Below are positions 44,401 through 57,473 of a DNA stretch of 64,000 nt, one piece after another (within the stretch, counting starts at the first letter, position 1; each line of letters begins with the position of its first letter). The stretch comes from Lepas anatifera (Eukaryota > Arthropoda > Thecostraca > Lepadidae), in assembly GCA_034440635.1 (NCBI GenBank), contig JAOTON010001708.1:124001-188000 (forward strand). The letters run 5' to 3'. Below the pieces are notes generated by a model. That model was given only the letters and a program-made list of their open reading frames with translations, was not told where the DNA came from and did not search any database. The position numbers and the translations under genes are program-made.

Positions 44401-47400
44401 CGCCATTGAAGATAATTCATCGTCAAAGCTCAGATATGCTTATCAGCGTAAGCGCCTTGAGTTCAATAACAAAATTAACTCGAACTGAACCAGCCAATGC
44501 CACATAATCCTTGCGCAAGGGATTCTAGCAACTCTAAGCACGTTTCAAAGAAAATGCGGAAGCATCCAGGGCCACCTTCGATATGGGAACTCACATCGAG
44601 CAGTGCGTACGGAACTCCCATTTGGAAATCCCCACCCGATGCGTTTCCGTCCTTCAAACTCGGCTCTTTTGTCGGCGGTGGCATTAAAGCCGAGCGTGTT
44701 CGGTGAGCTTCCGGCGGATCCCGCGGCTCCCGCCGGCAGCTCACCTCCCTCCCATTGTGTGCGCAGCAGTTCGTCACCGAAACCACTCACACCCGTGTTT
44801 TATCACACGCAGGTTTTTTCGTACGTGCTTTATTGAACAGTGACCGGTACAGCCCACGCACTCGACTGTTCAGCCATGATTCGACGGCAGTGGCGTCACA
44901 GAGTCGTACCAGCTTATGAACACTAGGTTTATAGTTTTGACGATCGCGCGAAGGCATGCACGATTTGTCAAGTCACGGTGGCTGGCAGACCACGGCCATT
45001 GATTTTCTGCCGGTGACGACAGTGGGGTTGCTGGAAGCGTTAGCGGCGGTGTTTTTGACACAGGGTGGTGACACTGATACGGCATTTCCGTCACCAGACA
45101 CAGTCGTCACGGGCAAACACACACACATGCGTACAGGGGAAACACTTGTAATTGGGACAGGGAATACACGATAAGCCATTGCGTGTCTTCGGTTGGGGCC
45201 TAAATTGAAAGATGGCACCAGCCGTCATAACATTGTTGAATCTTCTCCATCTGAATGGGAGGCAATGGGATGGATTAGAAAGCGCTTGCTTCTAAAATCT
45301 CATTAACTCGGAAACTCCTAACTTAAGCCGCCACAGAGCGCTGTTAGAGCGATTTCATTTCACTTGGCTTTGGGAGCAAACATCTAAGGAACTCAGACGG
45401 AAAGAACGGGCCAAACATTAGTGTATGGGAACTTCGACGAATTTCAGGAACCGTCCTGAGCTCCGTGAAAAGATTTATGTCTGCTGGATGATTTTGCAAT
45501 AAATTTACATGACACAATGCACTTAGCAATTATAATGCATTCCGTTACGCCGAATTTGACCGGGAAATTCCACATTCGGCATACTTTCCACATGAAACCA
45601 TCCGCGCACTTTCCCCAGAATTGTAGTCTGGACCACGGAGGTAGGACGATGGGGGGCTCAGAGAGGCACACTGCAATAGCCGAAAGTGCAGCATTTTCTA
45701 TAACGTACGCTTTTCTCCTGCTTTGCATAACAGACCTAGTAAGGAGGTCAGCACAATGTTCAGCAAAGGCCAAAATAGCATTTACCGAGGGGCGAACAGT
45801 TCAGTGTTTCAGGACTAGAGGCGTCCCCACTGGTGGAAATCCCATGGGGCTGGGGACCGTTGCCAAGGACAAGAAAGGTATGCACGCATATGCCCAGCAT
45901 GGTGGAAGACTCAAAACGCTTTCCAAACCACTAGGAAAGGTTGGCAACCAAAAATAGTCTCCAAATTACAAGCAAAACATGTTCTCCCAGTCGTATCATT
46001 ACGGGTGGGGATCCGAGTCCACATCCACCGCGTATGAGACATGGTAAGGTTCCGGTAAAATCGATCCCTCGGATACACAATGGACTGACTCAGAAATACT
46101 GGCGGGCCCTCAAGTACATTTAACAGGGATCGCTATTTTTCACAGCAACAGGCAGCGGCATGCGCTTCAGTTCCGGATGGCCGCGTAATAGATCGCGGGT
46201 TCACACACGCAAATTTTTGGTCCGGGCTTCCACTTAATTAGTTTGATTACTTGTCTGAAAGCGAGACGAAATATAATTGCCAAGGCGGAAGGTTCTTCAA
46301 TTAAATTGGTAGTGTGAAGTGTTAATGGAACGTGTTTATCATGATCAAGTAAATTGTTAGCCTCCTAACGCTCATATTACTAGAAAATTGTAGGAATGCC
46401 GAAATGGTTTATTAACATTCCGACGTCATGTCATGTCATGAGATCACAAGCCGCAAACAACAAATTAACACAAATATATCCTCGTGGCGCAGTCTCCAAC
46501 CAGCACCTATATTCACCTGCTTACTGCCCTTAGGACATCCCATATTCACTAATGATTCTCATCACAATCATCAATTTCTGGCCTACAGATTCCCCAAGGT
46601 GGAGCTTATTCATGTGCTATATTAATGCAAGTGTTCTCGACATGCGAGATGAGATATTATATTATCACGGATCATTACCGTTCGCAAACTTTCAATTTGA
46701 GCTTGAAAATCATGCTCACCAAAGATTCTCGCATTCAAACCTTATTCTGATGAAGACACGACGTTGAAATACTAGTAAGCCCTTTCATTATTTTTACAAT
46801 AATCTATTATTATGAGCGTTGGGGCGTTAAGAATTTACTTATTCTGCGATTTAGGCCAGGAGTCCCAGAGACCATCGAGACCACCCAAGCCAACACCTTT
46901 TAGTCCCTCGCAAAGTCTCCTCCTCAGAAAGAGGATTGAACAGCGCGGTGGGCACATGTGGCGTGCCTGAGGTCGGTATGAGCTCCGGGTGCTGAAGCAG
47001 ACCTCATCTGGCCGGATTAGCGGCTGGGGCGATGGATGGGTTAGCGACAGCCTTAAGTGAGCTGATTTCCCCGTCAGTCAGGTCTTTTCTGCCCATTGCC
47101 TAACGCTCATTAACAGCTTCAACGCTCACGTCACGGAGCGAAGCCAAGAAAACTCTCAAGCGAGGGGCGGGCGAGCAGCGACGGAAGGAACAGTCAGGAA
47201 TCCCGTGTGTTGTGGCTCCTAGTCGAAATTGTCGAACTATCTAAACCATTGACAGCATTAGCTGCCACCTCACTTCAATATGAGCGCCTACTGACCACAG
47301 TAAACCAGCTTCAGAGCGAAGAGCCGACAGCGGGACCTGGACTAGCGTGCATAGAACCCCTGCTTTGGCACCACAGGCCCCGTTCCTGATCCCAACTGCG

Positions 47401-50400
47401 CTATTGATGGCATGTCCTGCCTTAGCATCGACCGCTGACTGGAAAGTCCAACCACCTCCCGCCGCGTTGCCGCCAGTGACTTTGAGAAGGGCAAACCTAG
47501 CTTTTGCCAATACCCGAGAGAACGAACGGGGTCCAGTTGTCACATTGATATACTTCTACTGGTTTTGGATCGCCACCTTAGAAGGCAAAAACCACTGCGT
47601 ACATTTTTACAGCGAGTGTTGATCAAGAAGAGCCGCTGAATCAGGAGGGGCACTCATCCAACACACAATGATGTCAGCGGGGCTGAAATTCCCGGAAACA
47701 GGTGCCTGCACTTTTTCCCTCGCTGCATGGGTTACGGCAGACGCTATAATTTTAAACTGGATCAGCAGACGCACGCCTCATGGCATTCCAAACCATTCGA
47801 CACCAATCCTCCTGCAGCGCCCCCCCCTCCCACCACCACGACCGCTCTCATGGTCCCAGTAACACACATTTCCCGTTCCCAAAAATATCCTTCAAACTTG
47901 TCGCATTACGTTTGCCTATATCCTACACACACATCAGCAGTCTGTGCAGAGTTTAGAAGCATCTCCCACTTATAGAGGGTCCATCCAGGAAACGTCCTCC
48001 CTCGATGTGTGCATTCGTTACGAATATAAGAAGTCGAACTTTGGAGGCAGGACGGAAGGTCCCTCCGCTAGCGGAGAGATCCGAAAAAGTTTTTTTAAGC
48101 CATGGCGCCCAAAACACATATTGTCCCTCCAGGAACTCGCGAATGGCGCATTCAAGGTTAACCAATCACAGAACTTTTTCCAAAGGTTTTCCCGAAAATG
48201 CTAAGTCGTATCCATTTCGGGGTAGTTTATTCTATATCCGTCTGCTTTTACAACTTGTCTGTTACAGACCACAGTGGACGCCAGTGAATAGCTCAGGCAC
48301 AGGTAAATCCGATCTCTCTATTGGACCAAACTATCCAAACATACTTTTGTTCTGGAACAAGAAAAGCGAACATGCGATCTGGCCATCTCTGTCTGACTCA
48401 CTCTTGTCCAGAGCGTAACTCGACAACCCTACCCGCAGGCTACTGGGAACATTTCACCGTAACAACGTATAAAGCCTAATTATAAGTACGATCCATCTAC
48501 TAAGAAGTCATCCTGGTTCCATTTCTTGACACCTTAGAGTGTCTTAAAGTTCCGTGCAGCACCCACTGGAAGAAAAACAAATAAAAAGCCCCACGAAAAC
48601 GCATCATCTCAAAAGCATCCAGCGAAACAATGACGGGATGCAGGTGACGACACTGGTGCTTTCGGCCGGGCTCTCGGGGTGCAGCGCTGTTCCGCCGGAT
48701 ATGACTACCATCGCTGCCCCCGCACAACTGACCAATCTAAAGCATACTCACTCAACCAATTCGTCAGACGCCTCCGCAAACTCGGCACAAGGACACACCT
48801 TACTTCATTCCACAGAGCCGATGTGTCCCTGCACCGACAAGTTCCTTCCAAACTCACTGACTCGCTGCATCATCCCGCCTCGCCACACCATCTAAATCCA
48901 CAGATTGGACGACAGTTTATTTTTAGCGGAGAGGTTCAATGAGATTGTTAAGCTTAAACAACAGTTCAACTGGCTCCGTCAGCAGACAGAAATCCAGTCA
49001 ATTCCGATAGCTGAATTGGCAGTTCAACTGCTTGACCTGACCAACAACACTACACGCACGACACGCATCACATTTGTGCAATAATCGCTCCTTGCTCAAG
49101 CGTCGGTACCTCAAAAGGTAGATAATAATGAGCTTTACAAGTTTAGAAGCTAGAAGCCTAACTTCTAAATAAATATTAAAAGTTAGAAGCCGCCTGCCAT
49201 AGCCAGGCCTGCGGGGCAGAGCATTGCAGACTCAGAGTCCACATGCAGCAATCGGTGTCACCCCGCAAGGTAAACATCGCCCGATATGCACCAACCCAGG
49301 TCCAAGGGTAGTCGACTTTACTGTGAAGCGCCCACCCACCTCTTTCAACAGGTCTATGTCCCAAGCACAAGGTGCCGCCTCGCCATGGTGGGCCTGCGCT
49401 GAGTGGGCCAGTCCCATCCACAGGTGCTGAAAGCGTCTTGACTCCCACAAGTCCGGGGTCTGGCCCACCTTCGCCAATCGGGGAGGGGAAGGATACCTCT
49501 CCCCGATCTCAAGCGTTAGCGAGGTAAGAGGGGTAAGAGGTAGCAAAAAGTAGAAAGGTAGCGAAAAGCGGAAAGAAAGGTTAGATGGCCCACTAATACT
49601 TCTACAGAAAAAGCTATACACAGGTTTGCAGGTCCCTAAACTTATAGCTTGTTTCGCCATAACAGCTGAAAGATCAGAGCTATAGACAGCATTTAAGCAT
49701 CACTGGCATTGATTGAGAAAAGCATAAGCGAAAATATGAAAAACCTCCGGAATCCTCTTATAATGCTCAATGAGACATTAATATATTGTTTGGCGGACCT
49801 TGGCTACATAATGTAGCGTGACAGCTCGCTCACGTCCAAACATGTTTTCCGAGGTGGGAGGTGCCCTGACTGGCCGGCGGCCACATTGGGTCTTGTCTCT
49901 GAGCTGAGATCACGTGACGGCGTCGCTGCTAAGCCCCCTCGCATCAACCACGATGCCAACGAGTGACCAAATGACCGCCGTGCCGTGCCCTGTGTGGAGA
50001 AAGACAGGCCTTTCCGCTGCAACCGCACAGGTAAAGCCAGAACCCAGCAGAGGCTCGGACTCTTCTCCGGCAAGGTAGGTCTGCACAGAGAAACGCTACA
50101 CAGTTCTCAGAAATCGACCCAAAATCAAACGGTCACGAGCCGAATTTCTTACTTGAACACCGTCTATATATAAGAGAAGACCAATGTGCTTAGCTCAAAA
50201 ACATTTCACAATTAACAGCCCTCTACTTTTCGGTCATTTCTTTACCGTCCCTTCTATCGATTTGCTGTTTTATCACATCTGGCTTTCTCCATAAATGGGG
50301 TGTCCCGTGGACAATTACTAAATAAATCAGAAAAGCAAATGAGTAGGTAATAATTTTTAGGGCTTTTCGACACACCAAATGAAAGGGTTATATGCATCGC

Positions 50401-50417
50401 CAACCCTCCTTTGGAAA
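41481..50417. other. Nine kilobases without a supported gene
   Basis: Short open frames only, none with a recognisable domain or credible splice signals. A pair of direct repeats of about 50 bp (43753 and 44403) is listed separately. 44700-45230, 47170-47560 and 49190-49520 are GC-richer and may be old coding or repeat sequence; 49190-49520 has long open frames on both strands. I recognise nothing in them. Confidence 0.4.
43753..44455. repeat. Direct repeat pair, about 50 bp, 650 bp apart
   Basis: GCCATTAAAGAAATTCG.TGTCAAAGC-type sequence at 43757-43806 recurs at 44403-44452 (GTCAAAGCTCAGATATG shared exactly). It may bound a duplicated or inserted segment of about 0.65 kb. Confidence 0.55.
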
Positions 50418-50520
50418 GGTTTCTCGGGGGTCAGATTGCTACTTGTTCAGGGCATCCGCCGGGTCTTGAACCCGGGCAGCCCGCGTGGAAAGCGTGTGTC
50501 CTAACCACTACACAATTGGC
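50418..50520 (-). repeat. tRNA-derived SINE, copy B
   Basis: On the minus strand GTGTAGTGGTTAGGAC (D arm), CGC-TTTCCAC-GCG (anticodon arm) and an intact T arm (CCCGGGTTCAAGACCCGG) resemble a Glu/Gly-type tRNA. It continues GCGGATGCCCTGAACA and ends in CCGAGAAACC, as in copy A at 26456-26589. The acceptor stem does not pair. Confidence 0.65.
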
Positions 50521-51883
50521 TGCAGTGGGTTTATAACCACATAACAAACATATTTCAAATAAACACAGGTACAATCTGAGGCATATATCAACAAGTTGTC
50601 TTTCAGCCTTAGCCGAAGCAGTCCCATATCCTGTAGGCGTCGACATGGCAACCGTAACTGACTACCAATACAAACAGAGAAGACTGAATCATCAACTGCC
50701 ATAATTCAAAATGCCGTACAGTAGTGTAAGAAACACCACAAAACACTGTAAGGTGTGTGCAACGGCAGCAACAAGGGCTTCGTAACCAGCACAGTAGCAC
50801 AAGGACATTCCTGCGCGGTCGGGACGCGTCCGCATAAAACGCAGGTCACTCGCGGCCACTGATAGCGCCCCCCTCCCCCCCCCCCCGGGCTGCAGAAGCA
50901 CGTGCCCAACCGCAACCGCAGCGGACGTCCGCGGTTTTCACTGCTGCTGTCGTGTGAAATACGACAGCGTATGCAGGAATCCATGGCTACCAAGAAAAAA
51001 TACGACCTGTTCACATGGGGCAACACGGAGGGGGAGGGGGGCGGAGAAAGGAACCAGAACATGTTTGAGTTTGCTTCGATTTCTTTTGCTCGCTTGATGA
51101 TCGAAATAAAAAAACGCTACGGCAGTTTTGAATCAGCGCACATTAATTTCGAACAATCAGCTGATAGGCATGAGTGGTGCAGTTACTCACTGCACTATCA
51201 TTCTTCACACATTCACGCTGACAGGAAAGACAACAATGAGTAAGGTGTCTGTTGTAAATCAGCGTACACACGGAAAGGGAGTGATTGGCTGAACGTAGCG
51301 AACGTTTAGCAAGGAGCGGCATTTGAAAACCATAGCAGACAGAAATAACCAGTCACTCACAAGACACAGTAAAATTGTAAAAAAATAATGGACACTGGTT
51401 GATTAGCGGAGAGGAAAACCAGTCAAGAGAGGAAAGTTTAAGTTTAACATCGGTGGAATTTATTCCAGCTGCTTCCGGCTGAATCATGCGACTCATGTTT
51501 AAATCATGAATTCGATTAGAGACCATTACAGGCCATGTACCAGGTGGTCCTCCACGGTACCTTCTAACCAGGAGCTCGGCAACATCTGCAGATCTAGGAC
51601 CGGATTTTTGCGGGTGTACGACGCGAGCTGGAGCATCCAAATCATCCCGCAAATTAATTCAAATATTGACTCGCAGACTTCGAATATTTTCGAAACCATT
51701 TCGCAGGTAGAGAAAACTGTAAAGTTACAAAACACCTTACAAACCAAGCAGAAGTACTTAAAAGCCACTCCATGGCCCACGAACAGACCTTTTCTAAAAG
51801 GCGATAAAACGAAAGTAATCATTCCGGAACATTTAGGTGGTTATTGAGTTCGTTCTACACGACAGGAAATTTTGAATGAGTAA
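50521..51883. other. No supported gene; poly-C run at 50870-50890
   Basis: 51353-51652 (-) and 51506-51847 (+) are the longest open frames, about 100-113 codons and overlapping antisense. Neither matches a family I recognise. Confidence 0.3.
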
Positions 51884-52806
51884 GGGCACCGGATCTTTAC
51901 GGGGTCGGTACGGGTGCCGGGTCTTTACGGGGTCAGTACGGGCGCCGGGTCTTTACGGGGTCGGTACGGGGCACAGGGTCTTTACGGGGTCGGTACGGGC
52001 GCCAGGGTCTTTACGGGGTCGGTACGGGCGCCGGATCTTTACGGGGTCGGTACGGGCACAGGGTCTTTACGGGGTCAGTACGGGCGCCGGGTCTTTACGG
52101 GGTCGGTACGGGCACCGGGTCTTTACGGGGTCGGTACGGGCGCCGGGTCTTTACGGGGTCGGTACGGGCACAGGGTCTTTACGGGGTCGGTACGGGCGCC
52201 GGGTCTTTACGGGGTCGGTACGGGCACAGGGTCTTTACGGGGTCGGTACGGGCACCGGGTCTCTACGGGGTCGGTACGGGCGCCGGATCTTTAAGGGGTC
52301 GGTACGGGCACTGCACTGGATCTTTACGTGGTCGGTACGGGCGCCGGGTCTTTACGGGGTCGGTACGGGCGCCGGATCTTTACGGGGTCGGTACGGGCAC
52401 TGCACCGGATCTTTACGCGGTCGGTACGGGCACAGGGTCTTTACGGAGTCGGTACGGGCGCCGGGTCTTTACGGGGTCGGTACGGGCACAGGGTCTTTAC
52501 GGGGTCGGTATGGGCACCGGGTCTCTACGGGGTTGGTACGGGCGCCGGATCTTTAAGGGGTCGGTACGGGCAATGCACTGGATCTTTACGTGGTCGGTAC
52601 GGGCGCCGGGTCTTTACGGGGTCGGTACGGGCGCCGGATCTTTACGGGGTCGGTACGGGCACTGCACCGGATCTTTACGTGGTCGGTACGGGCGCCGGGT
52701 CTTTACGGGGTCGGTACGGGCGCCGGGTCTTTACGGGGTCGGTACGGGCACTGCACTGGATCTTTACGTGGTCGGTACGGGCGCCGGATCTTTACGGCGG
52801 TCAGTG
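51884..52806. repeat. 28-bp minisatellite, about 32 units
   Basis: Units start GGTCTTTACGGGG, continue TCGGTACGGG and end in CGCC, CACC or CACA; a few have one extra base or an extra ACTGCA. Higher-order variation (GCGCCGG versus GCACAGG, and GCACTGCAC units toward the right end) suggests local unit duplication. Because 28 is not a multiple of three and no unit has a stop, frames stay open for up to 226 codons; these are not taken as genes. Confidence 0.95.
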
Positions 52807-53465
52807 ACAGAACGAAGGATCGAAACCGTGTATGAAACCTCTCTATCTTCGTCAAAGTGAACACGTGTCAACTGATGAGCTTACAATATGAGTGCGTTTT
52901 GTTGATGATGACTGGTTTTCTCTACGGTATTCTAAAGATGACCCGATTTTGCGCGCTCTAGAAAATGAATTTTGATAAATTCAAGAAAAATGAGAGCCTT
53001 GGAAACAAGAAAATACATAGCATGTAACACAATATACATTCTATTAACAGTTGTTGATTAGATTGATGATGATTGGTAACCAAAGTGCAAGACGCTCAGC
53101 AAAAATGTGACTCCGTTTCATGAAGGGTATTTGTACCTCTTATTTAGGCATTGGAGTTGGAAGTCACCCTCAAAATATAGAGGCTTGGTAATTATGACAA
53201 CAAATTATGCTTTATGCGACGAAAAAGGATCGCAAGGGCTTGAAGGATCACTTCAAAGTCGTCAAAATCCAAACCAATACAAAATCCAACAACGAGCTCT
53301 CAAGCCTGCAAAACAGCTCTCAGGCTGGAAATTACCCACGTGGCTGACACCGGCGGGGGTGCAGGCATTGCCTCTGCTGCAGTAAACAGCGTACATAGCT
53401 TACTCGCTAGAACAGGTCAAGTCTGGACCGGCGATCTATAAAGACGACCGCCTGTTGTACTCAGT
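52807..53465. other. No gene seen
   Basis: AT-rich spacer between the minisatellite and a simple repeat. Confidence 0.4.
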
Positions 53466-53692
53466 AGAAGCGTGAGAGTGAGTGATAGTGAGTGGGAGTG
53501 ATAGTGAGAGTGGGAGTGAGTGTGAGTGTGAGTGTGAGAGTGAGTGTGAGTGCGTTTGAGCGCGTGTGATCGAGTGTGAGCGCGTGTGATTGAATGTGAT
53601 AGAGCGTGGTGGGTGTGATTGGGTATGAGTGATTGAAGGAATGGGTGTGAGTGAGTGGATAGGTGAGTGAGTAATCGAGTGAGTGAAACGCG
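53466..53692. repeat. GAGTGT/GTGAGT-type simple repeat
   Basis: Imperfect run of GTGAGTG, GAGAGTG and GTGTGAGTG phrases, increasingly degenerate (GTGTGATTGA) toward the right. Confidence 0.9.
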
Positions 53693-55438
53693 GTTGCCTG
53701 TTAAACCCCAACTGGATCACTTTCTGTCCCGCCCTGTCCTCCGACGATACGGACATGGGCGTCGAAAGTGGAGAGAGACAGAAGGAGCACGTCCTCACAA
53801 CTACTGGTGAACCAGAAAGGACGTCCAACAAATGACGGGACTCGACCTAGGCTTTCTGACATCCTAGGTCGTTCAGCTGGGAATCCGCCTCTGCTCCCTG
53901 CTACTATGGCGGGCCTACAACAATGGTGCCAATGCTGCCCCCGGGAGGTTCTGTCAATCGGTGTCGCCTCTACTATGACTCACTGCCAACGGCGTCAAAA
54001 TGCACACCTCCCCCCCCCGGCCATCCCATCCGTGGTATTTGGAGAAGCGCTAATCAATAGCTTAACATGAGGAATAAATTATTAGTCATCTGTCATCATT
54101 CCTTAAAACGGGGGCATCTCCCACTCTGAAAATGTGTGATTTCAGCTGGTGAAATTAACTAAGGATACGGTTTAATAATTGGGAATAGCGTAAGAGCCAG
54201 GGAACAACCGGAGTTAATTGAGCCTTCAATGCACTTTGGGACCACTCTCATAAAGTTTCCATTTTCAGCACGGTAAATAAACAGCTTAATTGATTTCTGT
54301 CATCTATCATGTCCAATTTGCGTCATATCAGCCACACCGACTCCTCATCAGAGGACACTTTCCAGACACCCGTCGCTGACCAGCTCTCCCGTATATCCAG
54401 TTGGAGCAGAAAGGCCCTGCCGTCACTGGCGGGCCGTTCAGCTGATGTTCACCTTCCCTGAAGGCTAAAGGCCGGCTGACGTGTACAAACTCGACACATA
54501 GTCCGACTTTACATCACGCAACGTTCGTCGAAGTCATGCCAGGGGGTATTCGGAGGGCCTGCTACCAGCGTTCTAGAACTGCCTTATTTCGACAATAATT
54601 GGGCACTCGTTTCTTTGGCACGAGAGACACGTAGTTGAGGCTTCACTGATATTTCCATTACGAAATCGGCAGACGACGCTGACGTAACTGCCGCCAATCT
54701 GATGACGTCACGGGCCGATCCTGACGGTGTAGCGCGAGCTGTAGCCATCCCGGACCTGAGGTGACCAGAGCCGACTCTTCCCAACCACAAATTAACCCCT
54801 ACCGTGCCGAAACCAGCACGCTGGGTACCATGGAAACAAGAATGATGATTGGGTCCCATTTGTGAGAGACGCTACGTGCAAGTCGCCCCGCATTTTCGAG
54901 CGGGTAGGGGAGTGGGGGCGGACCGAGGGATGGAAACCCGATCGGTTGTATTGGAAAGTGCAACACGTTTGTCGTATTAAAGACCGGTGTAGTCTCAGGA
55001 AAATAGCAGAATGGAGCATTTTCAGCGGTAGTCGCAGCCAAAAGAGGGGGATCTCCAGGCTGTCATCACCACAGGGAGACAGGGGACGGGGAGGGTGGGG
55101 ACGCCCTGCTCAGGTGCAATTACTTGTTCCATTATATTACATGTCCAGGGGACATTGCTTCTGACCGGCGCTTGTCTCAGAGGCAGTTAATTCCCTCCAA
55201 CAGTGCGCGGGGCGTCTGATAATGGCAGGCTGAGCCGGCTGTAAACGCCGTCTCTCCCGGCCGACCTGCGCCGCGCAACGGCCGCCCCCATGGCGCATCA
55301 CAACTGATATACCCCGAAGGCTCAAGGCGATGGTCACTATCCCATTGGAATCACGGAGCCAGTCTGTGGGGTCACGGAGAGCTGTGAATTTGAGGCGCAA
55401 CTGTTACGCTAACACAATTTTAATCGGTCCCCATTGAT
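53693..55438. other. No supported gene
   Basis: Open frames of up to 100 codons on both strands (for example 53768-54070 +, 54862-55164 +) lack domains and splice signals. Confidence 0.35.
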
Positions 55439-56641
55439 TTAACCTTCGCCCGGGTAGGGGGTCTTTTTAGATCCCCCCACGGGATTTTCCAAAGTGATAA
55501 AAAACGGCGGCGCGCAGCACCGCCAAACTTGGTCTAGCTGTTCCTTCATCATTTTTACATCTTTCCTGAAAATTTTAGATCAAGGTCATATCAGGTCAAG
55601 TCACCAGGCCATGTGAAGTGACCTCACCTAAAAAAATGCTTAGGACCGCATAACTAAAAGAAGGGTTAATCGATCAAGTTGAAACTCATACCACATATTA
55701 GGCCCACCAGGAGCTACAACATTTGTTCCGGGATTTTTGATATTGGTGACATAAGGTCATTTGCAGAGCATGACCTCCCCATTGTCAATACATGGGGAAA
55801 ATCACGAAATGAGCTTTTCTCAGTAAGTAAGGATGGCATCAACTTCAAACATCGGTTACGACTTGCTCTTAGCCCATTTCTGAAGTTGATGCCATACATT
55901 TAGACTTGTGACCTTTAAAAGGTCACCTTAGGTCAAATAAGCATTTTTCGGTGCTTTACTCTATAAATTTTGAATAAACTAAGATGTAACTTTTATTTTG
56001 TCACCAGAGTGTTTGTATAGTCACTGCAAGTCAACTGATATGCATCATGACTATACCAGGTCAAGTTGGGTCATACCGTTGACCTGGGTCAGGTCAAATC
56101 CTTAAATTTGACCTGGCATAGCAATATTATATATCGTTCGATTCGTATTGACGAGAGGATTTTAATGTTGCATCAACTATGGCTGTATCTTGTTTGGTTT
56201 GGAAGTTATTAGCGAAAAAGGAAACGCCCTTATGCATGGGTGGCTATGGACATTCCAAAGAATATTCCCAATATTCAGTGACCTGTAGCTCCCTAGGCTT
56301 TGACCTGACACGAAAATGAATGCCACTGTAATGAAAGAGAAACTCAAGAGCTTTAGAATGGTGTTGGAAAAATGTTTCTAGCTATCATAGTTTCTGATAT
56401 ATATGGGGTTTTCTTAGTACACCTCATATTAGCGATTTTGACCTATTTTGACCTCTGGTGACCTTGATATTGACCTGAAAATAAAAATGACTGAAGTATT
56501 TTCGATATGATTTTTGAAAAGCTTTCGATTGCCGTTTTGCGCTTTTTTCTAGCTCTCTTAGTTTTTGAGATCGTGGGGGTCTTTTTTAGCCCCCCCACCA
56601 GGGCGAAGGTGGCTCGTAGCCGCCACCGGGGCAAGAGTTAA
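55439..56641 (+). mobile_element. AGGTCA-rich TTAA element, complete copy 2
   Basis: TTAA at 55439-55442 and 56638-56641. Collinear with 9123-10330 over its whole 1.2 kb: end CCTTCGCCCGGGTAGGGG, hairpin GGCGGCGCGCAGCACCGCC, phrases such as GGAGCTACAACATTTG and CCTTATGCATGGGTGGC, and right end CCACCGGGGCAAGAG. A short duplicated GCATGGGTG in copy 1 is absent here. AGGTCA/TGACCT sites are kept in nearly the same positions. By eye about 90 percent identical or better. Confidence 0.8.
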
Positions 56642-57473
56642 GACAGTATATTTAGGGCGCCTTACATTTAACATACTTTCCGAGACCATAAAACATTTTG
56701 AATAATGTAAACATTGCCATAAAGGCAGTTTTTTTCTGGAGTACTTACCACTGGGGCCGGATTTTCGGTAATCCGGAGATGTTTTTTGGCGATTTTTAAT
56801 CCTTTCTTGCGGTGCCGTGAAGAGCTGATGTCGTTTCTGACACCGAATCTGTGTAACGCTCTCTTTTGAACGATGACAATAAAAATCAGAGGTGGGGCGC
56901 CATGTAATTCTAGACAGACATTGGCAAGGAATTAGCAAGGAATTAATTATTAGATTGTTTAATAAACCGGCTTTCGCTGTTAATAGAAGTGCGATTATGC
57001 AGCCCTGCCGATGTTCAAAAGGGTATTCTCGCTGTTCAAAATTGGTCATGGTGACGTATGGGCTGGGTAACACCACTTAAAAGGGTTTGTGGCATATTCA
57101 GAGGCTTAAACTGAGATATCAAGGACCTTCCATTACAAACCGACCAGTCGACAACACCCTCATGTCGTGGATTTTCATTGATTTTTTTCACAGGACTATC
57201 GATGCTGTTGTCTACATTTGGAGAGTGGCGGAAAATTTTGATCCGGTAGGTTTACATACTAATTTTGAAGCCAGTTTTCGTCAAACAAAACTGAAAATGA
57301 TAAATGAAGTTTATGTTTAACCATCACAAAAAATAATGCACTATGAATGGCTAAAAAGCTTTTAAGGTATATTATAAATCTATGGAATATGTTCAAACTT
57401 GATAAGAAATCAATGGGTCCATAGATGTTCGTTTTGTGATATCGTGTTACTTTCCATACCTATTTTGTTCTAG
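56642..57473. other. No gene seen
   Basis: AT-rich sequence without recognisable coding or repeat structure. Confidence 0.35.

Noticed and set aside
49985..50173. Zinc-finger-like phrase EKDRPFRCNRTG with a following GTAAAG
   Set aside because: Only half of a C2H2 motif, with no second cysteine or histidines and no neighbouring fingers.
51876..52860. Open frames of up to 226 codons reading a Gly/Arg/Tyr repeat
   Set aside because: All are the 28-bp minisatellite read in different frames; openness follows from unit composition, with no start context or non-repeat coding sequence.
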